Assembly: GCA_037013495.1 (NCBI GenBank)
Contig: CM072811.1
Span: forward strand, 40,501,452 to 40,565,451
From: Hippophae tibetana
Lineage: Eukaryota > Streptophyta > Magnoliopsida > Rosales > Elaeagnaceae
Reading direction: 5' to 3'
Length of the DNA: 64,000 nucleotides
Shown: in pieces, positions 48,101 to 61,049 of the stretch
How positions within the stretch are numbered: the first letter of the stretch is position 1
Layout of the letters: each line of letters begins with the position of its first letter
Made by a program: the position numbers and the translations under genes
Notes under the pieces: model-generated
Seen by the model: the letters and a program-made list of their open reading frames with translations, nothing else
The model's database searches: none
Told to the model about the DNA's origin: nothing

Positions 48101-48523
48101 TTTTGTATCACACAAGATAAACTTCAAACAACACAAAGTTGGTACAAGAGTTATGCTAATTATAGATGACAACCATTGAACTTCGAAGAGGATGCTACAC
48201 CTTTCTTAAGATTCAACCTCGAAAAGGAGTAATTCATTTCAAAATAAAAAGGATTGGCAATATAACATATCAGTCAAAATTACCCCTAAGATTGTCACAA
48301 GTTCATAAGATCACATGCAAAATACCATCATGGACTAGACAAAACTTTTTTTGTAGGAAAACGTGTCAGAAATTTTAGAAGAAGAAGAATGTCACTAGTA
48401 AAGGTTCAGTGAAAACATGCTGAAAATAAAATTTTGGGGTTAAAATTTGAAGTCTTCATGAGCTATCTGAACTTAAGGAGTTGTGAAATTTTGAAGATGA
48501 AATTTTCTTTAAAAGGGTAAGAA

Positions 48524-50250
48524 TGTCAAACCCCTTAAATTCATTATAAGTATTTAAAGTGCCTTCAAAAGAATTTTGGGCAATATATTGAAGTGTAGGA
48601 ATATATCGAAAAACATTTGTGTGAAAAATCGAATCGAATAGGAAAAGTTGGGAAATCTCTATGTACTTGGCTACCACATCACCATACCTTGCCAACACCT
48701 TGTAATCACTGCTAGCAAGCTCTTCAACATGCTTCTCAAATTTCCTACAAAAATGAGGCGAGTTCCATCTTTTCTCCTTATCTCTTCTTCACTCACTAGA
48801 ACTTCCTCTTTCTAAGATGTTCATGTTTTTTGGAATATTTTAGAGGGCATTTAAAGGATGAAATATCGATGAGTTTGGGATCGGATGCTCGACCATAGAA
48901 TAACTTTTTCAAATAGGGATTCTTACTCTAACTTTCTAAATTCATGTATTATTTTAATAAACGAATTATCATACATCATATATTATGAATAAAAGTGAAA
49001 AACTAGATGCCATTATTTTATAATTAATATTATAATATTATAAATGTTTTTTAAAATAGAATATTTATTATAAATGTTTTATTATACATACATTGAAAAT
49101 GCTTTGTATATAAAATGATTATCAAATGTTGATATGAAATGTGCATTGAAAATATTATATAGCATCTGAGATTTTTATATATTCCTCATGAAAATTACTT
49201 TATTCGTGAGGAGTATATATATATGTTGTCTTATGGTATATGATACCCATAGGCTATTGGTTGCAACAAACTATTTTCTATAGGCTACAGGCATGCATTG
49301 CATACACATGTATTCTCAAAGTCTCTTTGTCTATGGTGCCTCAGATTGTTGACCATATATGGGCTTTGAAGTTAGACCCTTTGTTGTGTCTCGGAGTTAC
49401 CGTCTAGTGGGTTTCAGAGTATAACTACATATGGGCTTCAGAGTTAGACCCTCATTGTGTTTTGAACCCTTAAATAGGGGTCATATGACGTTGATTTGAC
49501 CAATACATGTGCCATATGTATTATTATCGTATATAGGGTTAAAGGTGGACCCACATGCATCTTGGAGTTGGATTGCACATGTGCCCATGTATCTTAGAGA
49601 CTAATATATACGAAGTTGCATTTCATGCATTAGATTATACTGCATAGCATATTTTATATTTATAAGCATGCATTGGAATACCTATATTGTACTTTCCATT
49701 GATTTTCTCGGAAATGAAAAGGTACAGGTATACTCGGATTTTGTGACTAAAATCTCTTCACTCCATATATTGATAATGATTACCTTTCATGAAATTTTAT
49801 TAGTAAACAAACATGCTTCATGTATAAATGTTTATTAAAATAATATTTATAGTAGACTTTTGTTGAGCTATGTGTAGCTCACACCCATTCTTCCCTCTCT
49901 ACCCAACTGTGTTGTTTGAGATAATCACGCCGAAGATAAGATAATCATGAATGAAAGATTTCCACATTACAAGGTTTTGACTTAAAACCTTATTTCTTAT
50001 TATAATTTATGATTAGGTAGGATGAAACTATTTTGATGAATTTTTAATTGACTTTATAAATGTCATATATTTAGAATTATGACTTTACAAGGAATTTTAT
50101 CTTTTAAATAGAAAATTTCTAAAGAATACTTGAATTTTTATAAAATTGATTTTTAAATTGAATTTTTATGATTAATAAATAAATTTTCTTTAAACACTAT
50201 TTAAAATTTACTCCATTTTTATCTCACTTATCCATTTTTAGGGTTTGATG
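48524..50250 (+). repeat. 3' LTR of the gypsy element
   Basis: 1727 bp, from TGTCAAACCCC after the purine tract to GGGTTTGATG, followed by the target duplication GTAAT. Landmarks shared with the left LTR include ATTATCATACATCATATATT and the conserved GAGCTATGTGTAGCTCA palindrome (near 49863). Confidence 0.87.
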
Positions 50251-50645
50251 GTAATATATATATTTGTTCATCAAAATGATCGATCTCCGTTAACGCTCAA
50301 ATTGTATAATTATAGATTTGGTGTGCAGGGATTACGAGAACAATCGCATTCAAAGATATATCATTGATCAAATTGTTTAGTTCTAACTTTTAATGTTCTA
50401 TTTATAATAGTACCTGACATAAAACTCTAAACCTATGGCTTGGTTTAGGTATATGAGTGCGATGAGCTCATGTACCTATTGTACAATTAAACATGTTTAG
50501 TTTATTTCATTATGGACTTAAATAAACACATTTATTTAATATTTATCTCATTACATTAATTTTATCTAAACATATTTTATTAATTTATTTGATATAAATT
50601 AAAATTGTCAATAATTACTCTAATTCATATAAAATAATTCCAATA
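50251..50645 (-). repeat. LTR-like dispersed repeat, copy 2, right part
   Basis: From ATATATTTGTTCATCAAAAT onward it aligns with copy 1 (32641-33040), sharing AATGTTCTATTTATAATAG and TTAATTTATTTGATATAAAT. With 43487-43545 it forms one repeat copy split by the gypsy insertion. Confidence 0.7.
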
Positions 50646-52060
50646 CCATATTTTCACCAAAATCAAGAGTGCAAACCTACTTGCTTTCCCTTATTTTCAT
50701 TACGATAATGACTTTCATGACCATATGAAAGAAGATTTGGATGAAGATAAATTAAAGGGGAGGTTGACTTGTGGGTTCTTTGTGCATATAAGGAATGGAA
50801 GTCAATTGACATGTTTGTGTGAAGTTGCTTAATTCTAATTCTTATTTGGGTTTAGTGTTTTCGTCTTATATATGTTCTCCATTAGTTATCATAGTTAATT
50901 GTCTCATTTTTAAATGGGTGTTAAATTATTCAACCTATCTTTCTACGTGTACCTTTATCTCTCTTAAGCATATTTCTATTTCTATGGAACACTTTTTTTT
51001 ACTGTAAATATTATATAATCACAATTATAACAAATAATTATAGGTTAAAATAATAAAATTTATTTTTTTGACTTGTAATTAACTAATATATTATTTTTTA
51101 AAAATCATTTTTCTTTGCGGTATAACATATTGTAATACACGATTTTTGATCCAAGATAATCAAAGCAAGCCGCGACTGGAGTTCGTAACGGAGTGTTCCA
51201 TGTCTAGGTTGTGAGTTTGATCATCCTTTGCAACACGCACTATAATTTATCTAATCTTTTCTCAAAATGTAGTAGTTAAGTTTTGATTTTATAATTCTTC
51301 TCCCTATTTCATAAGTATGAATAAATATGACTCCAAAAAAGCTAACGAAACAAAAACAAAAAAAGAATGGAATATTAAATTATACAATATTTGTTGTTAT
51401 CTTCCTACACTCACATGGATACTATCTAAAATTTTAAAATAATTCTAACAAAAATGCCAAATACACAAATTTGGAATCAAGTTAATAGTATAGTGCATAC
51501 ATATTCATTAAAATTATAACTAATTAATTTTCTAAAATTATATTAACACATATCATATGAATTCAAATTCAAGTGTAAAATTGTTTATATTTAACACTAA
51601 TGTTTTACCTAAAGACTAACCATAAGAATTTTACTAAAGGATAGAAAGTTATTTTTGTCATTTTATTTTCTTGAATTGAACATATTAATTTTTTTAAAAA
51701 AATTATATACTTTAATCACCTTATATTATATTTTTGAATATACTAATAATTTCTTAATAATTTTATTTTTTTTATCATTTTTTCGGTACAAAAATTTAAG
51801 TTTGATAGAATTAAATTTTACTAGTTAGTAGGATTTAGTAGTTATTTGAAAAGAAAAATGTGCCATAAACAATTATATTATTAAAATCATCAATTTTTTT
51901 CTAAAATGACTAAAATATAACAATTTGAAATAAAATAATCAATATAATCAATTTATTAAAATAAAATAACGCACATTTTCCTTTACTAAAAGCAATAAAA
52001 AAATTAATCGAAACAAGTATTACCGTACCATCACTAGTCAATAAATTTTACTTTATAAGT
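50646..52060. other. AT-rich intergenic DNA, nothing recognised
   Basis: The open frame 50819-51007 has a hydrophobic, low-complexity translation with no family resemblance. No RNA gene or element end was seen. Confidence 0.5.
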
Positions 52061-52400
52061 ATAAGTAAAGTTTGAAATATTGAAATATCTTAAATTTTTT
52101 TAAGTATATCTCAAAAATATTATTATTATCAATAGAAATATTAGTAAAAATTTATAAAAATTATAGAATAATAAAATTATTAAAACTTTAATAAACCTTT
52201 AAAAATATCAAAGCAATCATTACTTATTTTTTTAGTTACATATAAATATAAAATTATTTATATTTATTGATTAATAAATTAAATACTATAAAATAAGTAG
52301 TTAAGATATTTAAAATAATTATTTAAATTAATAAATTTTATGATTAATTAAAATAGATAAAAAATTTAAATGGTAAATTATTTTAAACAAATTTAAAAAT
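52061..52400. repeat. short AT-rich dispersed repeat, copy 1
   Basis: It begins AAGTAAAGTTTGAAATATTG and includes AAATATTATTATTATCAATA and a run of ATTGATTAATAAATTAAATA. It shares the order of landmarks with 52590-52960 and with the DNA flanking the CACTA element. Ends are approximate; the AT bias makes alignment by eye uncertain. Confidence 0.5.
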
Positions 52401-52589
52401 TTAATTATAAATAATATTTTATTTATATTATTCAGCATTTTATTGACATTATCTATATTATTAACTAATATTTTATCATACTTACTTATTTACTTGACAT
52501 TGATATTTGTAGACATGATAACGAATAATGTGTATGGATATCGAGATCTTAAAACATGGATATTGTCGATAATATCAAAGATATTTTTA

Positions 52590-52960
52590 TTCTTGTTTAT
52601 AAGTAATATTTAAAATATCGATATCGATAGAAAGTTTGAAATTTAAATTTTATAAATTTTTTAAAGATATTATTATTATTGATGAATATTTTGAAAAAAT
52701 GTAAAAATAATAATGAAAACTCTATCAAAATTATATAATTTTTATAAAACTTCATAGAACATAAAAAAATCAATTATATATACTTTAAACTAATTATATT
52801 ATTTAATATATATATATTTAAATACTTGTGCAACTTTTTTTTATTAATAAATCAATTAATTATTAAAAAAATATTGAATAAATAGTTAAAATGTAATGTT
52901 ATTATTTAAATTAAAGTTGTAAAAGTAATATAAATAAAAAAAATCAACAATACATTTGAA
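52590..52960. repeat. short AT-rich dispersed repeat, copy 2
   Basis: It contains AGAAAGTTTGAAATTTAAAT, then AAAGATATTATTATTATTGA, TTTTATAAAACTTCATAGAA and AATCAATTAATTATTAAAAA. The same series occurs after the CACTA element (63305-63680). No coding potential or recognisable family ends. Confidence 0.55.
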
Positions 52961-53264
52961 TTGTGAAAAAATATAAGAAAGATAGATTTGTAAATATGAT
53001 ATTGAGAAGTACAAAATATTATCATAAATTTAAAGAAACAATTTTCTGATTGAAAATAGAAAATTTGTAGAATAATTTTTTTAATTATTAGTTAATTTAA
53101 AAAGGAAAATAAAAAAGGTTTATATGTTGTGATGATTATATATTATTCAAAAATCATATATAACTTCCTCCCACTTGATTTTTACACAAATTGATAAAAA
53201 TGACATTACTTTTAATTGATTAATAGTGATTTAATTTTGACTAGATATTTATTCAATTTGATAG

Positions 53265-53770
53265 GTTAAAATTGAACGACTATTTAACTGATCAGTCGGT
53301 AACCCCACTCATTAGAGTCAAGTTGAACACATGTCTAATTAAATTGGATAGTTGTCCAACTGACTGAAGTTTGGTTGGTCGGTGACTCTACTAATCAAAG
53401 TCGAGTTTAACACATGTCTAACGGAATTAGATGGTTGTCTAATTGGCTAGATTTTGATCGAACGACGACCTTATTCGTCGAAATAGAATTGGATACATGT
53501 CCAACTAAAAAGACAAATGTCCAATTGACAGGAGTTTAATTTGATCGATGATCCTACTTGTCAGAATCGAGTTAAATACATGTCCAACTAGTCATATTTT
53601 GATCAAACAATGATCTTACTCGTCAAAACTATATTGGACACATGTTCAACTAAATTGGCATCGATAGTCCTACTTGTTGGAGCTTAGTTGGATACATGTC
53701 CAACTGAACTACACAATTGTCCAACTGATCAAATTTTGATCGGATAATGACCTTACTTGTTGTACCCTTT
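53265..53770. repeat. minisatellite, unit about 83 bp, about six copies
   Basis: A phrase like GTTGGATACATGTCCAACT recurs at spacings of 83, 83, 83, 62 and 54 bp (anchors at 53331, 53414, 53497, 53580, 53642, 53696). The last two spacings show shortened units. Each unit also contains a GTCCAACTGA...TTTTGATCG...ACCTTACTCGTC series. Copies are quite diverged, so the array is old. Confidence 0.85.
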
Positions 53771-53956
53771 GTTTTGAAAAAAAATGGAAATAAACAAAAC
53801 ATATCAAACCAAAATTACGAGCAAGATTAACATTGCCTCATAAAAAATGATCAAAATGATGCGCCAGTTCAACTAATTGATCTTCTTCCTCACACTCCAA
53901 TCCCTCGTACCTATGGCTTTCTTTGGTCTTTTTCCTAAAACCACGATTAGAATAGT

Positions 53957-53989
53957 AAAGGTTTGAAATATCGATGTCAGTGAAAATAT
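53957..53989. repeat. short AT-rich dispersed repeat, copy 3, left part
   Basis: AAAGGTTTGAAATATCGATG and the bases to 53989 match the start of copies 1 and 2. The repeat continues at 63305 after the CACTA element. Confidence 0.5.
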
Positions 53990-54003
53990 CACTACTACAA
54001 AAA
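53990..54003 (+). repeat. left terminal inverted repeat of the CACTA element
   Basis: CACTACTACAAAAA, preceded by the TAT target duplication. Confidence 0.95.
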
Positions 54004-54099
54004 GGGGTATATAAGTCGATGTGTAAAGTCGGTTTTTGGAAAAAAACCTACTTTTAATGAATTTAAAGTCGGTTATCCACCTAATATATTCCCTCTCGG

Positions 54100-55667
54100 C
54101 TCATTTTGTATGCAGATTCTAGTTTTCTTCCTCTCTCCTTTCCTCACTCAGAACCATTTTCTCCCAAAATCTTAACCGTGCGCCACCTTCCTTCTACATT
54201 TCTGGCCACCTCCGACCACCATTTGAACGTCTGTTTGTAAGTTATATTTCTCTTCTCACATTATCTGTCAGTTCTTCTTTTTTTTAGCAAAATATTAAAA
54301 TCTGTTTATGGGTATTTTCTGTTATTGCTTAACCAAAATCAATCTGAATCTGTGCTAATTTTATCAGCGTGTAATTGTAATTCGTTAATTAGGAACAACC
54401 TCTCAAATTGTGAATTTTTATTCGTTAATTAAAAACCTAACATCTCGTCAACTAAATATTTGCAACATGCTTGGGCAGTTTCTTTGTGAAAATGTATGGA
54501 TAGCCAAAAACGGTATCAACACATTTTATTTTGGCTTCTTATTCTTTTAAATTTTTCCACAATAATTTCTAAAATAGATATAAATTAACTATTTATAAGG
54601 GAATGTTTGGAAAGTAAGTTATGATCTCTTTCTCTTGTTTATTAGTTTTTACTAAAACTAAGGTATAAATTAAAAACTTATAAATTTGAGAGTCATTCTC
54701 ATTGATTGTTACCCAAACTCTTAATTTTTTGGTATTGATTTTATTTTTCAAATATAAAATATCATGTAATTAAGAAACTATGTTTTATTTTATATTAATC
54801 ATTATTCACTATTGAAAATTAAAGATACAATTAGTACTAAGAATATGAATAAAACTCCTCCAAAAAAGAAACAGAAAAAAGGGGAATAACTTTTTGTGTG
54901 GTTAATTAATAACTTGTTGTACACCTTTAATTAGTTAAGCAGTTAAGGTTTGACAAAATCCAATTCATATTCACAATCACAGAAGAAAAACCTCTTCCAT
55001 TTTTACATTAAAGAACTTGAATTAACTACTTCAAATGTATTATATATCTTTTGGTTTTATATCCAACGCGTGCGGTTTCACAAGCACTTTTGTTAAAAGT
55101 TCATTCAGAGAGCACTTATGTAAATATATATCAACTTAAGATACATTTACAATTTAGATTGCTGAAAAACAAAAGCAAGTCAATAATCTGCCACTTTATT
55201 TGACCACACCTAAAAAATATGTTTGACTTAGTTTATGCAGAATGCAGCTAGCTTATTATTCGATCAATTTGTTTTATATTTTGTATAAATTTTTGATTTA
55301 GTTATTTTTTTTTGTTTGCTTGTAATAATAATGTTTGACTTATTAATTGTATGTATTCAATAATATCTGAAATGTTGTGTGGGTTTGCGTGGATAAATTT
55401 ATTTATACGCATAATTAATATTACTTTTTAATTATGATATAGTAACATGCTTAGAAATTAGAATCAACCAACCGCGTGATTGGTTTTTATATATATATTC
55501 ATGAAACATGTTGCTTATTTTTTAATTTTTATATAAATGGTTTTGTAAAATGATTAAAATGATAATTGTTTTGCATTATGTATGTTTTGATATATATTCT
55601 AATAATTAGGAAATTTATATATAATAATACATAATTAAGTAATATGTTTAATTAATGTCATTAATAG
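54100..55667 (+). other. leader exon and long first intron of the CACTA transposase gene
   Basis: A CT-rich, less AT-rich stretch at about 54100-54236 looks like an untranslated first exon and ends at a good donor (TTTGTAAGTT, GT at 54237). A matching acceptor, TTAATAG, ends at 55667, three bases before the transposase ATG. The roughly 1.4 kb between them is AT-rich and without frames, as expected of an intron. Inferred from signals only; no transcript evidence. Confidence 0.5.
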
Positions 55668-55670
55668 AAA

Positions 55671-58600
55671 ATGGACAAATCTTGGATGTCAAAGTGTAGA
55701 ATTGAGCAAGACTATATTTCTAGAGTTAAAAGTTTCATGGAATTTGCTTGTAGAGCTAGTAATACTGGAAGTAGTATGATTCGATGCCCATGCGTTAAAT
55801 GTAAAAATGAGCGATTTCATGAATTTGATGAGGTTAAGTATCACCTTATCCGTAATAGTATTCTATTGAGCTATAAATGTTGGTATTATCATGGAGAAAA
55901 TATTGATAATACTCATGGGGAAAAGTATAATAAGAATGTGGGTGGATTACATACATCATATCATAATGTACAGACAGAAAATATGTTTCGTGGTGTTGAA
56001 GATGAATTACGCGAGGATGATCCCAAAACCTTTAATAAACTTATAGAAGATGCCGAAAAACCGTTGTATCCAAAATGCAAAAAATACACTAAAATGTCAG
56101 GATTGGTTCATTTGTACAATGTCAAGGCAAAACATGGTTTTTTCTAACAAGGGATTCACAGAATTACTAAATCTACTAGTCGATATGTTTCCTGAGGGTA
56201 TTGAATTGCCATCTTCAATGTATGAAGTGAAGAAATCTCTTAGTCGATTTGGCATGGAATATTATAAGATTCACGCTTGTCCTAATGATTGCATTCTTTA
56301 TAGAAAAGAATATGAGACATTACATGATTGTCCTATGTGTAAAGAATCGAGATGAAAGCATGGTACAAATGAGAGTACAAAACATAAGAAAGGCGTGCCT
56401 GCAAAGGTTCTTTGGTACTTTCCTCCGATTCCTCGCTTTAAAAGGTTGTTCAATAGTAAATATACATCAAAGATGTTGACTTGGCATTCAGATAATTGAT
56501 CTGATGATGGGGTGCTACGTCATCCTTGTGATTCTCCAAATTAGAAAGTAGTAGATAATTTATCTCCTCAATTTTCATCTGATCCGCGCAATCTGCGTCT
56601 TGCCATTGCTACTGATGGAATTAATCCACATAGTTCCCTCAGTAGTAGATATAGTTGTTGGCCAGTAATTATGGTAACATACAACCTTCCTCCCTGGTTG
56701 TGTATGAAAAGAAAATTCATGATGTTAACATTATTGATCTCAGGACCAAAACAACCTGGTGTTGATATTGATGTATATTTGTAGCCTCTGATAGATGATT
56801 TAAAGACGTTGTGGAATGATGGTGTAAATGTTTACGATGCATATAAAGAAGAATACTTTAACTTGAAGGGGGTTCTTTTATGGACAATTAATGATTTTCC
56901 TGTCTATGGAAACTTATCAGGACATGCAACAAAAGGTTACAAGGGATGTCCTATATGTAGTGATGGAACTTCTGCAAAGTATCTTATTCACGGACGAAAG
57001 ATGTCTTATAGAAGACATAGGAGATTTTTGCCATCTAGACACAAGTTTAGATACCAAAAGAAATCGTTCGATGGTGAAGAAGATCATGATCATGCAACTC
57101 GACCTTTGCGAGGTATTGAGATATTAAGGCAATTGAATGGGATGACATTCAAACGATATGGAAAGATGAAAAAAAAACTCACCAAGGTAGGGAAACGAAG
57201 GAGGTCAACTAATGAAATTGGTGAAAATGAAAAAGATTTTGAACCGAATGGTTGTTGGAAGAAAAAATCAATATTTTGGGAATTACTTTATTAGAAAGAC
57301 CTACACATTCGTCACATCTTAGATGTCATGCACATTGAGAAGAATGTATGTGAAAGCTTGATTGGCACTTTACTTAATATACCTGGAAAAACAAAGGATG
57401 GCATTAAAGCAAGATTGGATTTAAAGAAACTAGGCATACGACCTGAATTGGAACCAAGGGTGGAAAATGATAAGAATCGAACATACTTGCCACCAGCATC
57501 ATATACAATGTCAACAAAAGAGAAGGATGTGTTTTGTAAATTTTTGGAAGGTGTGAAAGTTCCTGATGGTTACTCATCCAACTTAAGAAATTTTGTGTCT
57601 ATCACCGATAAGAGACTGTATGGATTGAAATCACATGACTGTCATATCTTAATGCAACAGTTATTACCAGTTGCTATTAGATCAATTCTTCCAAAACATG
57701 TTCGAATATCAATAATTCAGCTTTGTTCATTCTTCAATACAATATGCAAGAAATCTATATCAATTGGCGAGTTAAATTCTTTACATAAAGAAATTGTAGA
57801 AACTTTGTGTCTAATTGAAAAATATTTTCCTCCTTCTTTCTTCGATATAATGATTCACTTATGTGTTCATTTAGTTCGAGAGGTTCAATTATGTGGTCCT
57901 ACTTACTTAAGGTGGATGTATCCTTTTGAGAGATATATGCAAGTCCTTAAAGGATATGTAAATAATAGATGTCGATCTGAAGGATGCATGGTGGAATGCT
58001 ACATTGCTGAAGAGGCCATTGAGTTTTGTTCTGAATACTTTAGTGGTTGCACTGAAATTGGGAATCCTACGCACAAGTTGTTCTTAGAACGTCACATGAT
58101 CCAACTAGGTAACCCTATGCTTGGTGGAAGTAAGAAATTATTTATTGATCGCACTCGATGGGAAAAAGCACATCGAATCATTTTGGTAAATAATAACGAG
58201 GCACAATCGTACATAGAGTAAGTGATGTTCATTGTTTCATCTTTTATTTAACTATTAATGATGATATATAACTTAATATATATTTAATAACATTACAGAA
58301 TGCATTTAAACTTATTGAAGATCGATCCTCGTTATAAAAAAAAGGAGGAGAAAAATGGTTGTATGATGAACATAAGCGAGAGCTTATTAATTGGTTTCGC
58401 AACCACGTAAGTGTCACAAATAAAAAATCATGCATGTATCTTCCTATATCTATTCAATGTTTTAAAACTTTGCTCTAAACACATTTCGTGTTTTTGTATA
58501 CATAGATTCGAGATGAACTCAAGAAACCCTATCATAAAATATCAGAAAATTTACAATGGCTTGCACATGGCCCAAAATTCGATGTCAAATCATTTCATAG

Positions 58601-59180
58601 TTTCACAATAAATGGATCGAGGTTTACGACTCAAGCTAGGGACAAAGTCCGAGTAAATCAAAATAGTGGGGTGAAGATGGTTGCACAAACTATGCAATTT
58701 TCCAGTTCAAAAGATGCTAATCCTGTACTTTCTGATAGAACATATTATGGTATAATACAAGAAATTTGGGAATTGGATTATGAGGTCTTCCATGAAACAT
58801 TATTTTTGTGTGATTGGGTCGAAGATGTTATCAATGTTGGATATAAAATAGATGATTTTGGATTTACCCTTGTAAATTTATCCAGGATAAGTCACACAGA
58901 TGATCCATTCACGTTAGCACTTCATGCAAAACAAGTATTTTACGTGAGCGATCAAATTGATTCAATATGGTCTGTTGTGTTAACGCCTCCACAAAAAGAG
59001 TTTTACCATTGTAATGTTGTAGAAGATGATGACTCTATGCTTGATACATTAACCATTATTAGTAATTTCTCAAATAAATTGCCTAATGTACGTGATGATC
59101 TAATTGATGATGATGATTCTTCGACATGGACTCGAAGTGATTGTGAAGGAATATATGTATATGATCAACAACCTAATTAA
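55671..59180 (+). pseudogene. CACTA TNPD-like transposase gene
   Basis: It would encode the main transposase. Domains in order: an N-terminal transposase-associated domain (MDKSWMSKCRIEQDYISRV, CPCVKCKNERF, 55671-56135); the Transposase_21/TNP2 core (LAIATDGINPHSSLS, WPVIMVTYNLPPWLCMK, ISGPKQPGVDIDVYL, PLIDDLKTLW, CPICSDG, about 56148-57160); a DUF4218 region (MHIEKNVCESLIGTLLNIPG to about 58217); and, after two introns (58218-58298, about 58407-58505), a DUF4216 region (YYGIIQEIWELDY, DDPFTLALHAKQVFYVSD) ending at the stop near 59180. A one-base frame change lies near 56140 in a T run. In-frame nonsense codons occur at 56353, 56497, 56542, 56782 and 57292, and the exon at 58299-58406 is also out of frame. 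Domain order and exon layout are typical of plant CACTA elements. Confidence 0.93.
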
Positions 59181-60488
59181 ACATAATGTATGTTCTATAT
59201 TGTTGTAATAACTCTTGTATATATGTGTGTTCCTAAAATTGTCAATTAATTTATATTTCTCCACTTTTTATAGATATTTCATGGATATTCAGCTTGTAGA
59301 TCCAAATAATCCATTGAGGTATTTGAAAAGAAGGGGTTGGGCGAATATACCTGATGCTCCACCTAACCCAAATGATAGAATACCCGTTATATTTGATGCT
59401 ACTGGTAATCCACTAGGGGAAAATGGTCAACAATTGAAATCTTCTATTGGTCGACTGGCAAAGTCCAGTATACCAATCAATATAAATCATTGGTCTGAGG
59501 TTGCCGATGCAGAAAAGTTCAAAATATGGATAACCATTTATGTAAGTCTCTTATATTTTATAATCAATATATATATTATATTAGGTGTATTATATCTAAT
59601 CTTTTGTACTGTGTTTTTACAAAATCATTACAAAGTCGATGACAGTTGGCAGGACAAATGTTATAAGATTGCAAATAAGGCGTGAAAGGAATACAAGACT
59701 TCCAGATTGGCGAAAAATTATGTGTTTCCATATTTGGAAACAGTTGATGAGAATGTGATCTACAAAATCCCTGAAGGACACCCCTGGATTACACCTCAAG
59801 TTTGGAAAGACTTTGTGGATTATAGACGTTCAGAAGAATTTCAAATTATTAGAGAAGATCACCAGAATGTCCAAATGCATAACATTCTTCCTAACCGTAC
59901 TGGGAGGTCTTCAAATCCTGAAGTTAGATATAGAATGGTATTATTAATTTGTCTTAATTTTATAAATATTTTTATATTAATTTTTCTCAATTTAATTTCA
60001 TGTCATTGTTAATAAAAAATTTCCTAATTTATGTAGGAAGCTGAATTGGGTAGACCTATTACCCGAATTGAATTGTACATAGAAACAAAGAATCCCAAAA
60101 CGAAGAATGCAAGACCGATGAGTCAACAAGGAGAAGAACAATTAAATAAGTTGGTTAGTAATTTTGTGTGCTTTATTATTTGTAGAGAGATGTTCAAGAA
60201 AAAATATCCAGGGGTGAAATAATCGAAGAGCCTGGGAGAGATGCTTTATATCATGCATTCGGACGCGAGCATCCTGGTCGTGTTAGAGGAGGTAGCCAAT
60301 ATGATGGTGCTATGGAGTATTTTAAAATTCCAAAACATAAGCCTCAGACGGTAAGTAAGGAGAAATACACTAAAATTGAAGAAGAATTCAACTCCTTTAA
60401 GGCCTCCGTGATGAGTGAGATTGTCACTCTAAAAGAACATCAATCATAACAACTGTCAGCCATGGCATCATGCTACAACCAGGGCATG

Positions 60489-60596
60489 CCATATTGGCCA
60501 AGCATGCAACCATCCATGTCAGGCATACCACCTTCAATGCCAGGCATGCCACAATCCATGCCAAGCATGCCACCATCCATGCCAGGCATGCCATCC
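60489..60596 (+). repeat. 21-bp coding repeat (Pro-Ser-Met-Pro-Gly-Met) in the second CACTA gene
   Basis: At least four tandem 7-residue units of the type PSMSGIP, PSMPGMP, QSMPSMP, PSMPGMP lie between the Transposase_24-like and DUF8039-like parts. This is probably a flexible linker of variable length. Confidence 0.85.
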
Positions 60597-61049
60597 ACAC
60601 AATCTCATTGTGCTCAAACTACATCCAGTATGGGATATAGCCATCCTATTGGTCCTCATTATATGCCAGGAATGCACATGCAATCAAGTAGTGGTTCATT
60701 TTCTCCAATGCAATCTGCACATTCTTACCATAAATCAAGCCAATATGAACATATTGGTGAGAATGTACATCCAATAGCTACCCCACATGAGAGTCCTCCT
60801 CTATTTGATGAATCATATGTGGTAAGATTTTAATTTTTAAATTCTTATTATATTTTTTATTTTTTATATATAACACTTAAATTTTTTACAGAATATGAAA
60901 TGTTTGTTGAAACATCCTTCGTCAACGGACTATGTTGTTATTGGAACGGTACAACAATTGAGCGATGATCGGATGATTCATAATCAATATTTGCCTAATC
61001 ATTGGCGAATAGTAATTGATCAATCATTGTTTCATGATTGTCCACTACT

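Larger units (their letters stand above)
43546..50250 (+). mobile_element. Ty3/gypsy retrotransposon, heavily decayed, nested in an LTR-like repeat
   Basis: Two long repeats (43546-45195 and 48524-50250) are LTRs. The right one starts TGTCAAACC and ends GGTTTGATG, close to an inverted terminus. A textbook primer-binding site, TGGTATCAGAGC, starts at 45199, and a purine-rich stretch (AAAAGGGTAAGAA, about 48511-48523) precedes the right LTR. GTAAT on both sides (43541-43545, 50251-50255) is the 5-bp target duplication. The 3.3-kb interior is shorter than usual for autonomous gypsy elements and badly decayed. The clearest coding trace is the integrase C-terminal region at about 48100-48340 (LQTTQSWYKSYANYRRQPL, KIQPRKGVIHF, LRLSQVHKI), which resembles the Del/Tekay type of chromovirus. 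LTR identity is about 80% by eye, so it is old and has many breaks. Confidence 0.9.
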
